61,876 nucleotides of DNA from Glycomyces fuscus (GTDB lineage Bacteria > Actinomycetota > Actinomycetes > Streptosporangiales > Streptosporangiaceae), in NCBI GenBank assembly GCA_002529455.1, contig NYMS01000052.1, positions 1 to 61,876 of the forward strand. Reading direction: 5' to 3'. The notes beneath the pieces were generated by a model. The model did not search any database. It saw only the letters and a program-made list of their open reading frames with translations, and was not told the origin of the DNA. This document shows positions 39,462 to 48,592 of this stretch, in pieces; the first letter of the stretch is position 1, and each line of letters begins with the position of its first letter. The position numbers and the translations under genes are program-made.

Positions 39462-40142
39462 TCAGGCCTCGTCCGCGATCCTCACATCCGGCGCCCCGTT
39501 GTCCTGGAACCACTCGGCGAGCTCCGGCCCGCCGATGACGCGGGGCTCGCTTTCCGTGCCGACGTCCACGGTCCCCCTGACCCAGCCACCGGCTCCGGCC
39601 ACCCTGCACCCGAGGACCTTGGCCTCCTTGAGGACAGCGGTTCCGGAAGCTCCGCCCGGACCGAACCACACGCCTGACAGATCTGATTCACGCAGATCCG
39701 TCTCGTACATCCATGCTGCATTGAGGTGTGCCTCTCTGAAGCATGAGCCGAAGATTTCGGCACGGTAGAACTTGGCACCAACGAACGAGGCTCTGGTGAA
39801 GTCAGCCCCCCGCGCCTCACACTCCGAGAGATCGGCCTTACGGAAATTTGATCCAATGAATTTTGAATTACTGAGGACGGCTGCACTGAGTTCTGACTTC
39901 GAGAAATCACATCCATCGAAAACACAGTCACTGAGATCAGTCTGAATAAAATCCAGGTACGCCATGGGTATCCCCGACAGGTCAGCCCCTCGCATGTCCA
40001 TCGTGGACACACCGAGCTCCCCGCCTCGATCACCGTTCGTGTTCAGCCAGTCGATATATGAACGGACGGCCGACGCAGTCTCACTGTCGATCGGCAGAGC
40101 GGCGGCCTCGTACATCGCTTCGTACTCACTCTCCTTCTTCAA
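39462..40142 (-). CDS. pentapeptide-repeat protein, candidate immunity protein
   Basis: 226 aa. About 20 A(D/N)LXX-type units form a right-handed quadrilateral helix: ADLSG, FIQTDLSDC, VFDGCDFSKSEL, SKFIGSNFRKADL, ARGADFTRASF, AKFYRAEIFGS, YETDLRESDLSG. Residues 1-45 are an unrelated helical leader; the last 60 are a separate C-terminal part. TTG at 40142 (GGAAGGTGA upstream) overlaps the toxin gene by 17 bp; ATG at 40115 is the alternative. Codons are A/T-richer than in flanking genes, like the toxin tip. Its place right behind the toxin gene makes immunity its likely role; DNA-mimic pentapeptide proteins such as MfpA give precedent for a nuclease or gyrase partner. Confidence 0.85.
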   Translation of the reverse strand: MKKESEYEAMYEAAALPIDSETASAVRSYIDWLNTNGDRGGELGVSTMDMRGADLSGIPMAYLDFIQTDLSDCVFDGCDFSKSELSAAVLSNSKFIGSNFRKADLSECEARGADFTRASFVGAKFYRAEIFGSCFREAHLNAAWMYETDLRESDLSGVWFGPGGASGTAVLKEAKVLGCRVAGAGGWVRGTVDVGTESEPRVIGGPELAEWFQDNGAPDVRIADEA

Positions 40143-42597
40143 CGATGATCACCTTCCCATCCCCCTCAGGGTTGTTTTCAATGAGCTCACGCAAGGACAT
40201 CAGGTTTTCCGGCAAAGCTATCCCCGTGATGTCCAGAAGCACGTTCTCCCCATTTTCGAGCTCACCTCGGATCTCATTCTCGATCCGATTTATATCGAAC
40301 CCACCCCTCATACCTGGAGGCATGGGCTGTCCTGCCCTCGGGCCCGCCGGGAAGGTGTCCCGAAAGCCCTTGATGTCCCAGGACTGCCCAGCACCATCGA
40401 TAATATCACCCTGGTCCCGCTGAAACGCAGGGTCTGAATTGTCGATTTCCGCGCGTTGAATAGGACCAGGGACCAGACCTTGCCGCTCTGCCGCCAAACC
40501 AACCTCGGCCTCACGCCTGGCCTTATCTAGTTGGTGCTGAGTCGGATTGTCATTTCTCTTAGCGGGATCGTCCATGAGTTCTTCCACACGGGACTCAAAA
40601 GCGTCCGACCCCGGTTTCGGGCTCTGGTAACCAGAAGAGCTCGAATCCGAGTTCCCAGAGTTCGGCTCTTCGGACGATTCGTCTTCACGGTCGCCACCAT
40701 CGTCGGGGTCTTCCCTGTCGTCGCCACCGGTACCGGTGCGGTCGTTGGGGGGCTCGTCGCCACCGCCGCCACCGCCTCCGGCAGCGGGCCCGGGACGCTC
40801 CGCCTCCGGTTCCTCGCGCGGACCGCCAGTGCCCTCCCGCTCGTCATCGCGGCGCGGTGCCCGCTCATCGCCTTGGTCGCCCTCGCCGTCCTCGTCACGA
40901 CGCGGGGGACGCTGTCCGGGGTCGTCCCCGGCGCGGGGCGCGCCGGAGTCACCGCTCCGGGACTCGCTGTCCGGACGCGGCGTCGGGGCCGGAGCGCCGG
41001 GTCTGTCACCGGGCACTCTCGGCGCATCCTGCACGTCCTGCGCGTCCTCGTCGGAACGCCGCGGAGTCTCCTCGTCGCCCGGGCGGTTCTGCGGTGTGCC
41101 GCTGTCCTGGGGCTGAGGCGCGGGCGGGCTCTGCGAGGGCCGGTCCCCGCCGCCGTCGGGCACGGGGGTGGTCGGGGTGGAGGAGGGCGGGCGGTACCGG
41201 TTGGGGTCCAGCAACGACTCGTTCAGGTGGGTGAGCGGGTTCTCGAAGCGCTCACCCGTGGGACGCTGGCCTTCCCCTGCGTTGGGCAGCGTGCTGCTGG
41301 GCCAGCCCCGCGTTCCCGCTCCGCCCCTCGACGTGAAGCTGTCCGAGCCCGTGCCCGAACCCCCGCCGGAGCCCGGACCGGAGCCGTCGAACTCCGCGTC
41401 GCCCGAACCCCCGGGGGTGTCCATGGAGCCGGCCACCCCCGCCCCGGCGACGATCTTGATCAGCTTGAGCGGCAGCCCGGCGGACATCAGTACGACGTTG
41501 GCGCCGATGGTGGTGTTGGAGTAGGCGACGCCGTCGTCACGTGTGGACCAGGCGGTGTGTCCCTCCCACACCTCGTCGATGCTGTCCTGGGCATTGCCCA
41601 GCCACCGGTCCCATCCGGCTCCCCAGCCCTCCTGGCCGCCCTCGCCGGGCTCCCACAGCCACCCGTGCTCGTCGTGGACACCGACCAGACCGACCGTGTC
41701 CATCCACGCGTCGCTCCAGGCCGCCCCGGCGTTGTCCAGGCGCCCCGACAGGTCGAACCGCCACCCGTTGTCGGGGTGCCAGAACCCGAGCTTGGACGTC
41801 AGCCCCACCGCCGACCCCCACAGGAGGTCGGTGACCACCGTGTCCCACAGCGCCTGACCGGTGGGGTTGCCCCAGTCCGCGAGGGAGGGGTGGAACTCGG
41901 TCCCCGCCCACGCCGTGACGTCGTTGATGTTGCTGTTGACGCCGTCGAGACTCAGATGGTGTTCCAGGGACATGTCGCGCTCACCGGCGTCGGTGGGCAG
42001 CCCGTAGACCAGCGCGCCGTCCCCGCCCGCCTGGTCCGGGGACACGTAGGCGGGACCGCCGAACACCGCCGAGATCCGACTGGCACACGCGTTCTCGGCC
42101 GTGTTGAACGTCGACCAGGCCGTGTTGACCGCGTCCTTGATCCGGATGTTCTCGCCCAGGGCCCACTCGTCGGTCTCGTCGTCCTTGGTCAGCCACCACA
42201 CCTTCTTGTCGTGGTTGGCGTTCCACAGGCTCTGGGCCTCGATCCGCAGGGTGTTGAGCGACCGGCGCGCGGTCGCGGCCGCCTCGGCCAGGTCCTCCAG
42301 CGCGCCGGCGACGGTGGCGAGGTCGCTGGAGATGTCCTCTCCACGGGTGAGGACCGGGTCCATCGCGGCGAAGAGCGTCTCGCTCTCCGGCGCGCTGTAG
42401 TGGGCCTGGAGCTCGCCCCAGGTGGAGGACATGTCCTCCGCCCCGCCGAAGATGTCCTCTCCGCCGGTGCGCAGGGTCTCGGCCGCGTAGTTGAGCGACC
42501 AGACATCGGTGAGGGGGTAGGGGATGGTGTCGGGGTCGATGAGCGTGAACGGGTTGGGGTCCACGCCGTTCTGGGGCTCGGTGGGCTCGAAACTCAC
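40126..42597 (-). CDS. polymorphic-toxin-like protein with nuclease-like C-terminus
   Basis: 823 aa. Residues 1-200 are helical and WXG100-like (LNYAAETLRTGGEDIFGGAE, LATVAGALEDLAEAAATARR). About 200-390 form a middle domain including a hydrophobic stretch (VLMSAGLPLKLIKIVAGAGV). About 390-660 are a Pro/Gly/Asp/Arg-rich disordered linker. The last 150 residues form a separate tip with GLAAERQGLVPGPIQRAE, DIIDGAGQSWDIKGF and LLDITGIALPENLMSLREL. D...DIK resembles the PD-(D/E)xK nuclease core. GC content falls in the tip, as when toxin ends are exchanged. GTG at 42597 follows GGAAGG. The layout matches toxins exported by type VII secretion. Confidence 0.8.
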   Translation of the reverse strand: MSFEPTEPQNGVDPNPFTLIDPDTIPYPLTDVWSLNYAAETLRTGGEDIFGGAEDMSSTWGELQAHYSAPESETLFAAMDPVLTRGEDISSDLATVAGALEDLAEAAATARRSLNTLRIEAQSLWNANHDKKVWWLTKDDETDEWALGENIRIKDAVNTAWSTFNTAENACASRISAVFGGPAYVSPDQAGGDGALVYGLPTDAGERDMSLEHHLSLDGVNSNINDVTAWAGTEFHPSLADWGNPTGQALWDTVVTDLLWGSAVGLTSKLGFWHPDNGWRFDLSGRLDNAGAAWSDAWMDTVGLVGVHDEHGWLWEPGEGGQEGWGAGWDRWLGNAQDSIDEVWEGHTAWSTRDDGVAYSNTTIGANVVLMSAGLPLKLIKIVAGAGVAGSMDTPGGSGDAEFDGSGPGSGGGSGTGSDSFTSRGGAGTRGWPSSTLPNAGEGQRPTGERFENPLTHLNESLLDPNRYRPPSSTPTTPVPDGGGDRPSQSPPAPQPQDSGTPQNRPGDEETPRRSDEDAQDVQDAPRVPGDRPGAPAPTPRPDSESRSGDSGAPRAGDDPGQRPPRRDEDGEGDQGDERAPRRDDEREGTGGPREEPEAERPGPAAGGGGGGGDEPPNDRTGTGGDDREDPDDGGDREDESSEEPNSGNSDSSSSGYQSPKPGSDAFESRVEELMDDPAKRNDNPTQHQLDKARREAEVGLAAERQGLVPGPIQRAEIDNSDPAFQRDQGDIIDGAGQSWDIKGFRDTFPAGPRAGQPMPPGMRGGFDINRIENEIRGELENGENVLLDITGIALPENLMSLRELIENNPEGDGKVIIVEEGE

Positions 42598-42642
42598 CAG
42601 GGGGCCTTCCGTGGGGGCGGGGTACGGGGGGCGGGTGTGGCG

Positions 42643-42978
42643 TCAGAGGTCGAGGTTCTCGCCGGTGCCCGCCTGGCTCTGGGCCTCGGCGGCCATCTCC
42701 TCCTGGCCCTGGTTGTAGGCCAGCGTGGCGTCGTTGGCGCCCTGCAGGCACGACAGGGTGCGGGTGAACATGGCGTCGGTCTCGCCGGTGAAGTGCTCGA
42801 AGAACCCGGACAGGGCGGCCTCCACGGGCGGGCTCTTGGCGTTGGTCAGGGCCATCTCGATCCCGTCGGCGGTGGAGTCGATGGTGTCGGAGAAGCCGCC
42901 TCCTTCGAGGCCGAGCTGGTCGCCCAGGTTCCCCAGGACCAGCGCGACCCCGTAGACGTCGATGTTCCATCGGCTCAT
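42643..42978 (-). CDS. DUF6507-like WXG100-size protein
   Basis: 111 aa, helical, starting MSRWNIDVYGVALVLGNLGD and ending LAYNQGQEEMAAEAQSQAG. The Trp near the start and the size suggest an ESX/WXG100-type substrate or a chaperone of the toxin; I recall the family as DUF6507. ATG at 42978 overlaps the upstream stop (ATGA). It lies 46 bp before the toxin gene. Confidence 0.75.
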   Translation of the reverse strand: MSRWNIDVYGVALVLGNLGDQLGLEGGGFSDTIDSTADGIEMALTNAKSPPVEAALSGFFEHFTGETDAMFTRTLSCLQGANDATLAYNQGQEEMAAEAQSQAGTGENLDL

Positions 42979-43292
42979 CGGTTCTCCTTTCCGGGGGTGT
43001 CGGCGGCGAACCGGTGCGCGTGGAACAGGGCTCCGGGCTCGACCTCCGGGGTACCGGGGGCGTGAACGCGGGCCTCGGTCATGCTCTGCTCGGCGACGCG
43101 GGCCCTGAGCAGCTCCAGCGAGGCGCGCACGCCCTCGACCGCCCTGGCCCTGCGTTCCCGCACGGGCTTGGGGAGGGTCTCGTCCGGCTCCCTGACGACC
43201 GCGGTCCCGCTGGCGGGTGCCGGGCCCCGGGGTTCGGTGACGGTGGCGTTCCCGTCCGACTCGTCCGGCGGCTCCACCAGTTCGAACTTCAT
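42975..43292 (-). CDS. 105-aa charged protein of the toxin operon
   Basis: It starts MKFELVEPPDESDG, followed by an Arg-rich helix (LPKPVRERRARAVEGVRASL) and a C-terminal FHAHRFAADTPGKENR. No domain recognised. ATG at 43292 overlaps the stop of the small Cys protein upstream and its own stop overlaps the DUF6507-like start, so three genes are coupled. Confidence 0.7.
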   Translation of the reverse strand: MKFELVEPPDESDGNATVTEPRGPAPASGTAVVREPDETLPKPVRERRARAVEGVRASLELLRARVAEQSMTEARVHAPGTPEVEPGALFHAHRFAADTPGKENR

Positions 43293-43486
43293 CCTGCCGC
43301 TGCCCTCCCTCGTCGGTCCCGGCGTGCGCCTGGCGGACTCCAGTAGCAGTATGCGCATATGGCGTGACGTTCCACGATCGGTCCCGGTTCCGCAGGAGGG
43401 ACCGCACCCGCGATGGTCAGGCGCGGGTTCACCGGCCGAGCCGGGCAGAACGCGCAGATGGAAACAGTAGCTGTGGCGTGCGTCAC
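43289..43486 (-). CDS. 65-aa protein with two CxxC pairs
   Basis: Two zinc-ribbon-like pairs, SICAFCPARP and HAICAYCYWSP, 36 residues apart. ATG at 43486; the stop forms an ATGA overlap with the next gene, the only reason to believe translation. It could bind zinc. It may be chance. Confidence 0.45.
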   Translation of the reverse strand: MTHATATVSICAFCPARPVNPRLTIAGAVPPAEPGPIVERHAICAYCYWSPPGARRDRRGRAAAG

Positions 43487-43551
43487 TTTTGCTTCGGGAG
43501 AGGAGATCCGGACCCCCTCCCGGACGACTCAGGCCCCTCTCCCGGAACGGC

Positions 43552-44973
43552 TCAGGCCCTCTTCCCGGGGGCCGCGGACAGGTACTCCGTCTGCCGCCGC
43601 ATGAGGTCCAGCGCCCGCAGGGGCGCCCCGGCCTCCCCCACCACCGGATACCAGACCGCCTGGCCGTCACCCTCACCCACGAGCGTGCCCGGGATCGGCC
43701 CCGCCTGGGCACGGCCGGTCCCGATCCGGCGCAGCCGGTCCGGCCCGACCGCGAGTCCGACCGGAACCGCGGGGCCCGCCCACACCGGCACGTAGGTGAC
43801 ATCGGCGCGCCCGGGGATGCTGCGCACGCGCAACCCCTCCAGCAGCCCTTCGGCCGCCAGCGCCTCCACCAGGGCCGGGAACGCGTCGAAGGGCACGGCG
43901 CCCTCGTCCTCGAACCCGGTCACCACCGACACCCGCTCCAGGAGTCGGCTCCCGCGCCGGGCCAGGTGGAGCTGCCCGGAGAAGGGACGCCCCTCGCCCA
44001 GCGGCCCCGCCAGGTACAGGATCGAGGGCTTGGGCCCGCGCTCGCGCACGAAACCGGCCACCCGTTCGCGGTCCCAGGCCATGAGCGCGGGCTCGTGCGG
44101 ACCCCACGCCGACGGCGCGGTCCCGGCCAGGTATTCGGTGACGACCTCCGCCGCGCGGCCCAGATCCGGGGTGAACGGGTCGCGGTGGAGGACCGACACG
44201 TCCACCACGACCTGCGTTCCGGCGCTCTCGGCGAAGTCCGCCAGGAACCCCGGAACCGGCTCGGCGTCCGGCTTCCCGACCGCCCACGCCAGCCCGACCG
44301 GTTCCCTGTCCGCACGGAACCCCTGCTCGTCGTCCCAGCGCACGGGCAGGCCGGTGATGCCGTCGTAGTGGCCGCCGTCATCGCCCCGCACCACCCAGCG
44401 CCCCAGCGATCCGGCCGCGAAGGTGCGCACCGCGTAGGTCAGGCGCGCGGTGGGCGGGGTGAGCACCTGGAGCGTCCTCTCCCCGCCGTGCGTGGCCACC
44501 GCGTCGCTGAGCCAGGACGAGAACGGCACCACCGCCCGGTCCTGGGCGACCAGGAGCGCCCTGGTCGCGGTGCGCTCGACCGCCGGGTGCTCCGACTCCT
44601 CCCACAGGCCGAAGTCGGCCTGCCCCGAGGTCCACACCGCCCCGCCGAGCCGCAGCGCGAGCCCGTCGGCGAACCGGTGCGCCACCTCGCGCCCCCGCTC
44701 GTCGGGGCGGGCGCGCGTCTCCACCCACCAGAACGTCTCCGGCAGCCCCGCCACGACCTCCGGTCCCAGCAGGCGCGCGACCGCGTCCGGACGCTCCACC
44801 GCCTGCCCGGGTTCGAGCGTGGCCAGCAGGTGGGCGTCCCCGTCGCGTATCTGCATGACCCGGGTGTCGCCGTGCCAGTGCAGCCGCAGCTCGGGGTCCA
44901 CTCCCTGCAAGGCGTGGACGATCGCGTGCTCGTCGGGCTCTTCGGCGACCAGGGCCACCACGTCGTAGCTCAA
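43552..44973 (-). CDS. DUF6177-like protein between the MoxR-vWA block and the toxin operon
   Basis: 473 aa. It starts MSYDVVALVAEEPDEHAIVH and contains LPETFWWVETRARPDERGRE and AHRFADGLALRLGG early, then LTYAVRTFAAGSLGRWVVRG in the middle. I associate this with DUF6177, which is often next to type VII secretion genes, but from memory only. No membrane helix or catalytic motif is seen. TTG at 44973 follows GGGAGAGCCC. Same strand as the vWA gene, 59 bp after it. Confidence 0.75.
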   Translation of the reverse strand: MSYDVVALVAEEPDEHAIVHALQGVDPELRLHWHGDTRVMQIRDGDAHLLATLEPGQAVERPDAVARLLGPEVVAGLPETFWWVETRARPDERGREVAHRFADGLALRLGGAVWTSGQADFGLWEESEHPAVERTATRALLVAQDRAVVPFSSWLSDAVATHGGERTLQVLTPPTARLTYAVRTFAAGSLGRWVVRGDDGGHYDGITGLPVRWDDEQGFRADREPVGLAWAVGKPDAEPVPGFLADFAESAGTQVVVDVSVLHRDPFTPDLGRAAEVVTEYLAGTAPSAWGPHEPALMAWDRERVAGFVRERGPKPSILYLAGPLGEGRPFSGQLHLARRGSRLLERVSVVTGFEDEGAVPFDAFPALVEALAAEGLLEGLRVRSIPGRADVTYVPVWAGPAVPVGLAVGPDRLRRIGTGRAQAGPIPGTLVGEGDGQAVWYPVVGEAGAPLRALDLMRRQTEYLSAAPGKRA

Positions 44974-45032
44974 GGGCTCTCCCGGGGGAACTGGGGGGCG
45001 GGCGGGGACCGCCACGGCCCCGCCCGCCCGGT

Positions 45033-46208
45033 TCAGGCGTCCTGGTGCTTCTCGACCCAGGAGGTGAGGGGTTGCCCCTGGATGGCCGCCGCCATCAGCT
45101 CGGGGAACGCGTCGGGAGTACAGGCGAACGCGGGCACCCCCATCTCGGCGAGCGCGGACGCGTTCTGACGATCGTAGAACGGCGCGCCCTCGTCCGACAG
45201 CGCCAGCAGCACCACCACCTGGACCCCGGCGGCCTGCATCGCGGCCACCCTCCTCAGCATCTCCGCTCGGACACCGCCCTCGTACAGGTCGCTGATCAGC
45301 ACGAAGACCGAGTCGTTCGGCTTGGTGATGAGCCCCTGGCAGTAGGCGATGGCCTTGTTGATGTGCGTGCCCCCGCCCAGCTGCGTACCGAACAGCACCT
45401 CGACCGGGTCGGTGAGCTGCTCGGTCAGGTCCACCACCGCGGTGTCGAACACGACCAGCGACGTGCGCAGGGTCTTCATGGAGGCCAGGACCGCGCCGAA
45501 CACGCTCGCGTAGACCACCGAGGAGGCCATCGAGCCGCTCTGGTCGATCGCCAGCACCACGTCCTTCTGCACGCCCCTGCTGCGGCGACCGTATCCCACC
45601 AGGGTCTGCGGCACGATCGTGTTGTGCTCGGGCAGGTAGTGGGCCAGGTTGCGGCGGATGGTGGCGTTCCAGTCGATGTCGGCCGCCCGGCGCGGCCGGT
45701 GCGTGCGGGCCGACCGGTCGATCGCCCCCTGCACCAGGGACCGCGTCCTCTGCGCCACCCGGCGCTCCAGGTCGTCCACCACGCGGCGCACCACCGCGCG
45801 TGCGGACTCGCGGGCCTCGTCGGGCATCACCCGGTTGAGGGACAGCAGGGTCCCCACCAGGTGCACGTCCGGCTCGACGGCCTCCATCATCTCCGGCTCC
45901 AGGAGGAGCTGGTGCAGGCCCAGCCGGGCCATGGCGTCCTTCTGCATCACCTGCACCACGGAGGACGGGAAGTACTCGCGGATGTCGCCCAGCCAGCGCG
46001 CCACGCGGGGCGCCGAGCCGCCGAGCCCGGCGGAGCGCTGCCCGCCGCCGTTCCTGCCGGAGCCGCTCCGGTCGTAGAGCGCCTCCAGGGCGCCGTCCAT
46101 CCCCTGGTCTGCGGCGCTGAGCCCGGCGGCGCCGACCCCGCCGGAGCACTGCGCCTCCCGGCCCAGCACGAGCCTCCAGCGGCGCTCCCTCTCGTCCACG
46201 GCGTTCAT
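45033..46208 (-). CDS. vWA-domain protein partner of the MoxR ATPase
   Basis: 391 aa. The C-terminal vWA domain (residues 210-385) has a complete MIDAS: DQSGSMASSV, then GGGTHIN and ISDLYEGG. The N-terminal 200 residues are helical. MoxR-vWA pairs act like the ChlI-ChlD chelatase module: the ATPase works on a target recruited by vWA. ATG at 46208 overlaps the DUF5682-like stop by 4 bp. Last gene of the five-gene chain. Confidence 0.9.
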   Translation of the reverse strand: MNAVDERERRWRLVLGREAQCSGGVGAAGLSAADQGMDGALEALYDRSGSGRNGGGQRSAGLGGSAPRVARWLGDIREYFPSSVVQVMQKDAMARLGLHQLLLEPEMMEAVEPDVHLVGTLLSLNRVMPDEARESARAVVRRVVDDLERRVAQRTRSLVQGAIDRSARTHRPRRAADIDWNATIRRNLAHYLPEHNTIVPQTLVGYGRRSRGVQKDVVLAIDQSGSMASSVVYASVFGAVLASMKTLRTSLVVFDTAVVDLTEQLTDPVEVLFGTQLGGGTHINKAIAYCQGLITKPNDSVFVLISDLYEGGVRAEMLRRVAAMQAAGVQVVVLLALSDEGAPFYDRQNASALAEMGVPAFACTPDAFPELMAAAIQGQPLTSWVEKHQDA

Positions 46209-48592
46209 CGGCGGCTCCTTCCGTCGGTGAGGATGGCCAGCGCGGTGGCCAGGGCCGGGGCCGCGCGCCCGGTGTCCACGTCCGCGCGGACCGGGGCGGC
46301 CCGGTCGGCGGCGGGCGCCGTCCCGAGCCGCAGGGCGGCCGAGCCGATCTCCTGGCGCTCAGGGCCGTCGAAGGCCCCGAAGGTGCGGCGCAGCAGCGGC
46401 AGCACCGCGGTGAAGCGCTCCTCGGGCAGGGAGAGCAGCCAGGTGTCGATCAACCCGAGCAGCCGGTCGTCGTGCACCAGGATCAGCCCGCTGCCCTGGA
46501 GGAACCCCTCCAGCCAGGCGGCGGCCGAGGCGGGTTCGGAGCCCGGGGACATCGCCAGGCCGAGGCGGCGGCGCAGTTCGTCGGCCTCCACGAGCCCGGA
46601 GTCGGACAGGATCCGGTTGACCCGCCCGGCGATGCGGCCGGGCAGGGTGTCGCGCACGGCCAGGGCGGTGAGGGCCGCCGTCCAGGCCTGGGCGCCCTCC
46701 CCGCCGAGGAGGGTGGCGGCGCCCTGCGTGGCGTCGATGCGCCGGACGAACTGCGCCGCCGCGTCGTCGTCCAGACCGTGCACGGCCGGTGCCAGCCCGA
46801 CGCACACGCGCCGCAGGATCTGCTCGGCGACCGTGCGCAGGTACGCGCCGTCGGTGCCGCGCACGTCCCCGTAGCGGGCGGAGCGGGCCAGCGGCGGCAG
46901 CGCCTCCATCAGGTGGGTGACGTCGCTGTCGGTGGCCGCGCGGTCAGTGAGCAGGGAGAGCACCCGGGGCAGGGCCCCGCCCAGGTCCGCGAACAGGCAC
47001 TGCTCGGTGAGCGAGGTCAGCGCGGGAAGGGCCGCGTCCTCGGCGAGGTCGGCCACCCGGGCGGCGGCCGCCGAGGCCACGGTGGTGCCCCACCGGCTGG
47101 CCTCGATCAGCGCCACGTCCATGTCGGGGTCCCAGCGCAGCCGCCACGACTCCCGGAAGGTGCCCTTCTGTCCGCCGTCGGGGGTGCGGGGGACGCCCCA
47201 CTCGACGCCGAGCAGCCGCAGCCGGTGCAGCAGCACGCTGCGTTCGCGCTGGCTGTCCTTGCGCAGGTCCAGGTCGAGGTCGTTGTCGAAGGGCTCGGCC
47301 TTGAGCCGCAGCCGCCTGCGGATCGCGATGAGGTCGCGCTGGAGCGGGACCATGGGCGTGGACGGGGGCACCGAGCCCATCCGCTCGCCGACCGACATCC
47401 GGCGGTGGACCAGGGCGGCCCGGGTGGGCTCGCCCTCGCACAGGACGGCGGTGAGCGCCTCGGCCACCTCGTCGAGCCCGGCGAGCGGCCGTCCGCGCAG
47501 CACGGCGAGGCTCTCGGCCAGCCGCACGCCCTCGATGACGTGGGAGGAGGACACCGACAGCCCCTCCTCGCGGAGCATGCGGGCGGCGTCGGTCAGCCAC
47601 CGGTGCACCGGGAGGTCGGGCGCGGTGAACAGGTGGTGGTACCAGCCGGGGGCGGTGACCCCGGCGCCGTAGCCGCTGGCGGCGGCCAGGCGGCCGTGGG
47701 TCCAGGGCACCCAGGTGGCGGTGACCTTCACCTTGGGCAGGCCCTTGAGCAGGGCGGTGTCGTCCTTGACCGGGTGGTCGGCCAGGTCGCGCAGCGCGGG
47801 GGCGTGCCAGGCACCGCAGACCACGGCGACCCGCTCGTGGCCCTCCTTGAGGGTGGCGCGCAGGGTCTGGCGCATGTACGCCTCCCGGCGTGCGTCACGC
47901 CCCGTCTCGGGGCCGGACTCGGCGCGGACGGCGGCCATGGCGTCGGCGATCGCGGGGAACGGGGAGGGCTCCCCGTCCCGGCGCTGCTCGACGACGTCGT
48001 CCCACCAGCGCTCGGCGTCGTCGTAGCCCGCCGCCTCTGCGAGCACCCCGAGGGGGTCCAGCCGGATCCGCTCCGGCTCGCCGACCTCGCCGCCGTCCGT
48101 CCCGTCCGGGGCGTCGGCGCCGTCCGTCCCCTCGGGCGCACCGGCTCCGGCGTCCCCGGGCGCCTCGGTGCTCCCCTCGGCTCCGCTCCTCTCCTCCTCG
48201 GCCCTGCGCCGCTCCTCGGCCTCCGCGACGCGCTCGGCCAGGGTGTGCGCGGCGGGCAGGTCGCAGAAGCGGACCCGCACGCCGTTCTCCACCGCGTAGC
48301 GCAGCGCCTCCCACTCCGGGGAGAAGCTGGCGAAGGGCCAGAACGCCCACCCCTCGCCGGCCCTCGCCTCGTCCCCCTTCGGGGTGTCGGCGAGGTAGGC
48401 CAGCAGCGCCACCGGCGGCTCCAGCTCGCCCACCAGCGAGGTGAGGGCGTCCGCCTCCGGCGGCCCCTCGATGAGCACGGCGTCGGGCTTGATCTCCTCC
48501 AGCGCCGCCCGGACGGCCCGGGCCGACCCCGGGCCGTGGTGCCGCACGCCCAGGACGTGCAGGCCGCTCGTGTCCAGTCGGGGTCGGGCCAT
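46205..48592 (-). CDS. DUF5682-like protein with TIKI/TraB-type motifs
   Basis: 795 aa, no signal peptide. Near the N-terminus VLGVRHHGPGSARAVRAALE and DAVLIEGPPEAD, and later VAVVCGAWHAPALRDLADH, give a His-Gly pattern (GxRHHGxGS ... GAWH) that resembles the TraB/TIKI/EreA-type metalloprotease or esterase fold. Residues 125-175 are a charged, disordered insert. The C-terminal half is helical. ATG at 48592 overlaps the MoxR stop by 1 bp (TGATG). I read it as the probable effector or substrate-processing part of the MoxR-vWA set (inference). Confidence 0.82.
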   Translation of the reverse strand: MARPRLDTSGLHVLGVRHHGPGSARAVRAALEEIKPDAVLIEGPPEADALTSLVGELEPPVALLAYLADTPKGDEARAGEGWAFWPFASFSPEWEALRYAVENGVRVRFCDLPAAHTLAERVAEAEERRRAEEERSGAEGSTEAPGDAGAGAPEGTDGADAPDGTDGGEVGEPERIRLDPLGVLAEAAGYDDAERWWDDVVEQRRDGEPSPFPAIADAMAAVRAESGPETGRDARREAYMRQTLRATLKEGHERVAVVCGAWHAPALRDLADHPVKDDTALLKGLPKVKVTATWVPWTHGRLAAASGYGAGVTAPGWYHHLFTAPDLPVHRWLTDAARMLREEGLSVSSSHVIEGVRLAESLAVLRGRPLAGLDEVAEALTAVLCEGEPTRAALVHRRMSVGERMGSVPPSTPMVPLQRDLIAIRRRLRLKAEPFDNDLDLDLRKDSQRERSVLLHRLRLLGVEWGVPRTPDGGQKGTFRESWRLRWDPDMDVALIEASRWGTTVASAAAARVADLAEDAALPALTSLTEQCLFADLGGALPRVLSLLTDRAATDSDVTHLMEALPPLARSARYGDVRGTDGAYLRTVAEQILRRVCVGLAPAVHGLDDDAAAQFVRRIDATQGAATLLGGEGAQAWTAALTALAVRDTLPGRIAGRVNRILSDSGLVEADELRRRLGLAMSPGSEPASAAAWLEGFLQGSGLILVHDDRLLGLIDTWLLSLPEERFTAVLPLLRRTFGAFDGPERQEIGSAALRLGTAPAADRAAPVRADVDTGRAAPALATALAILTDGRSRR

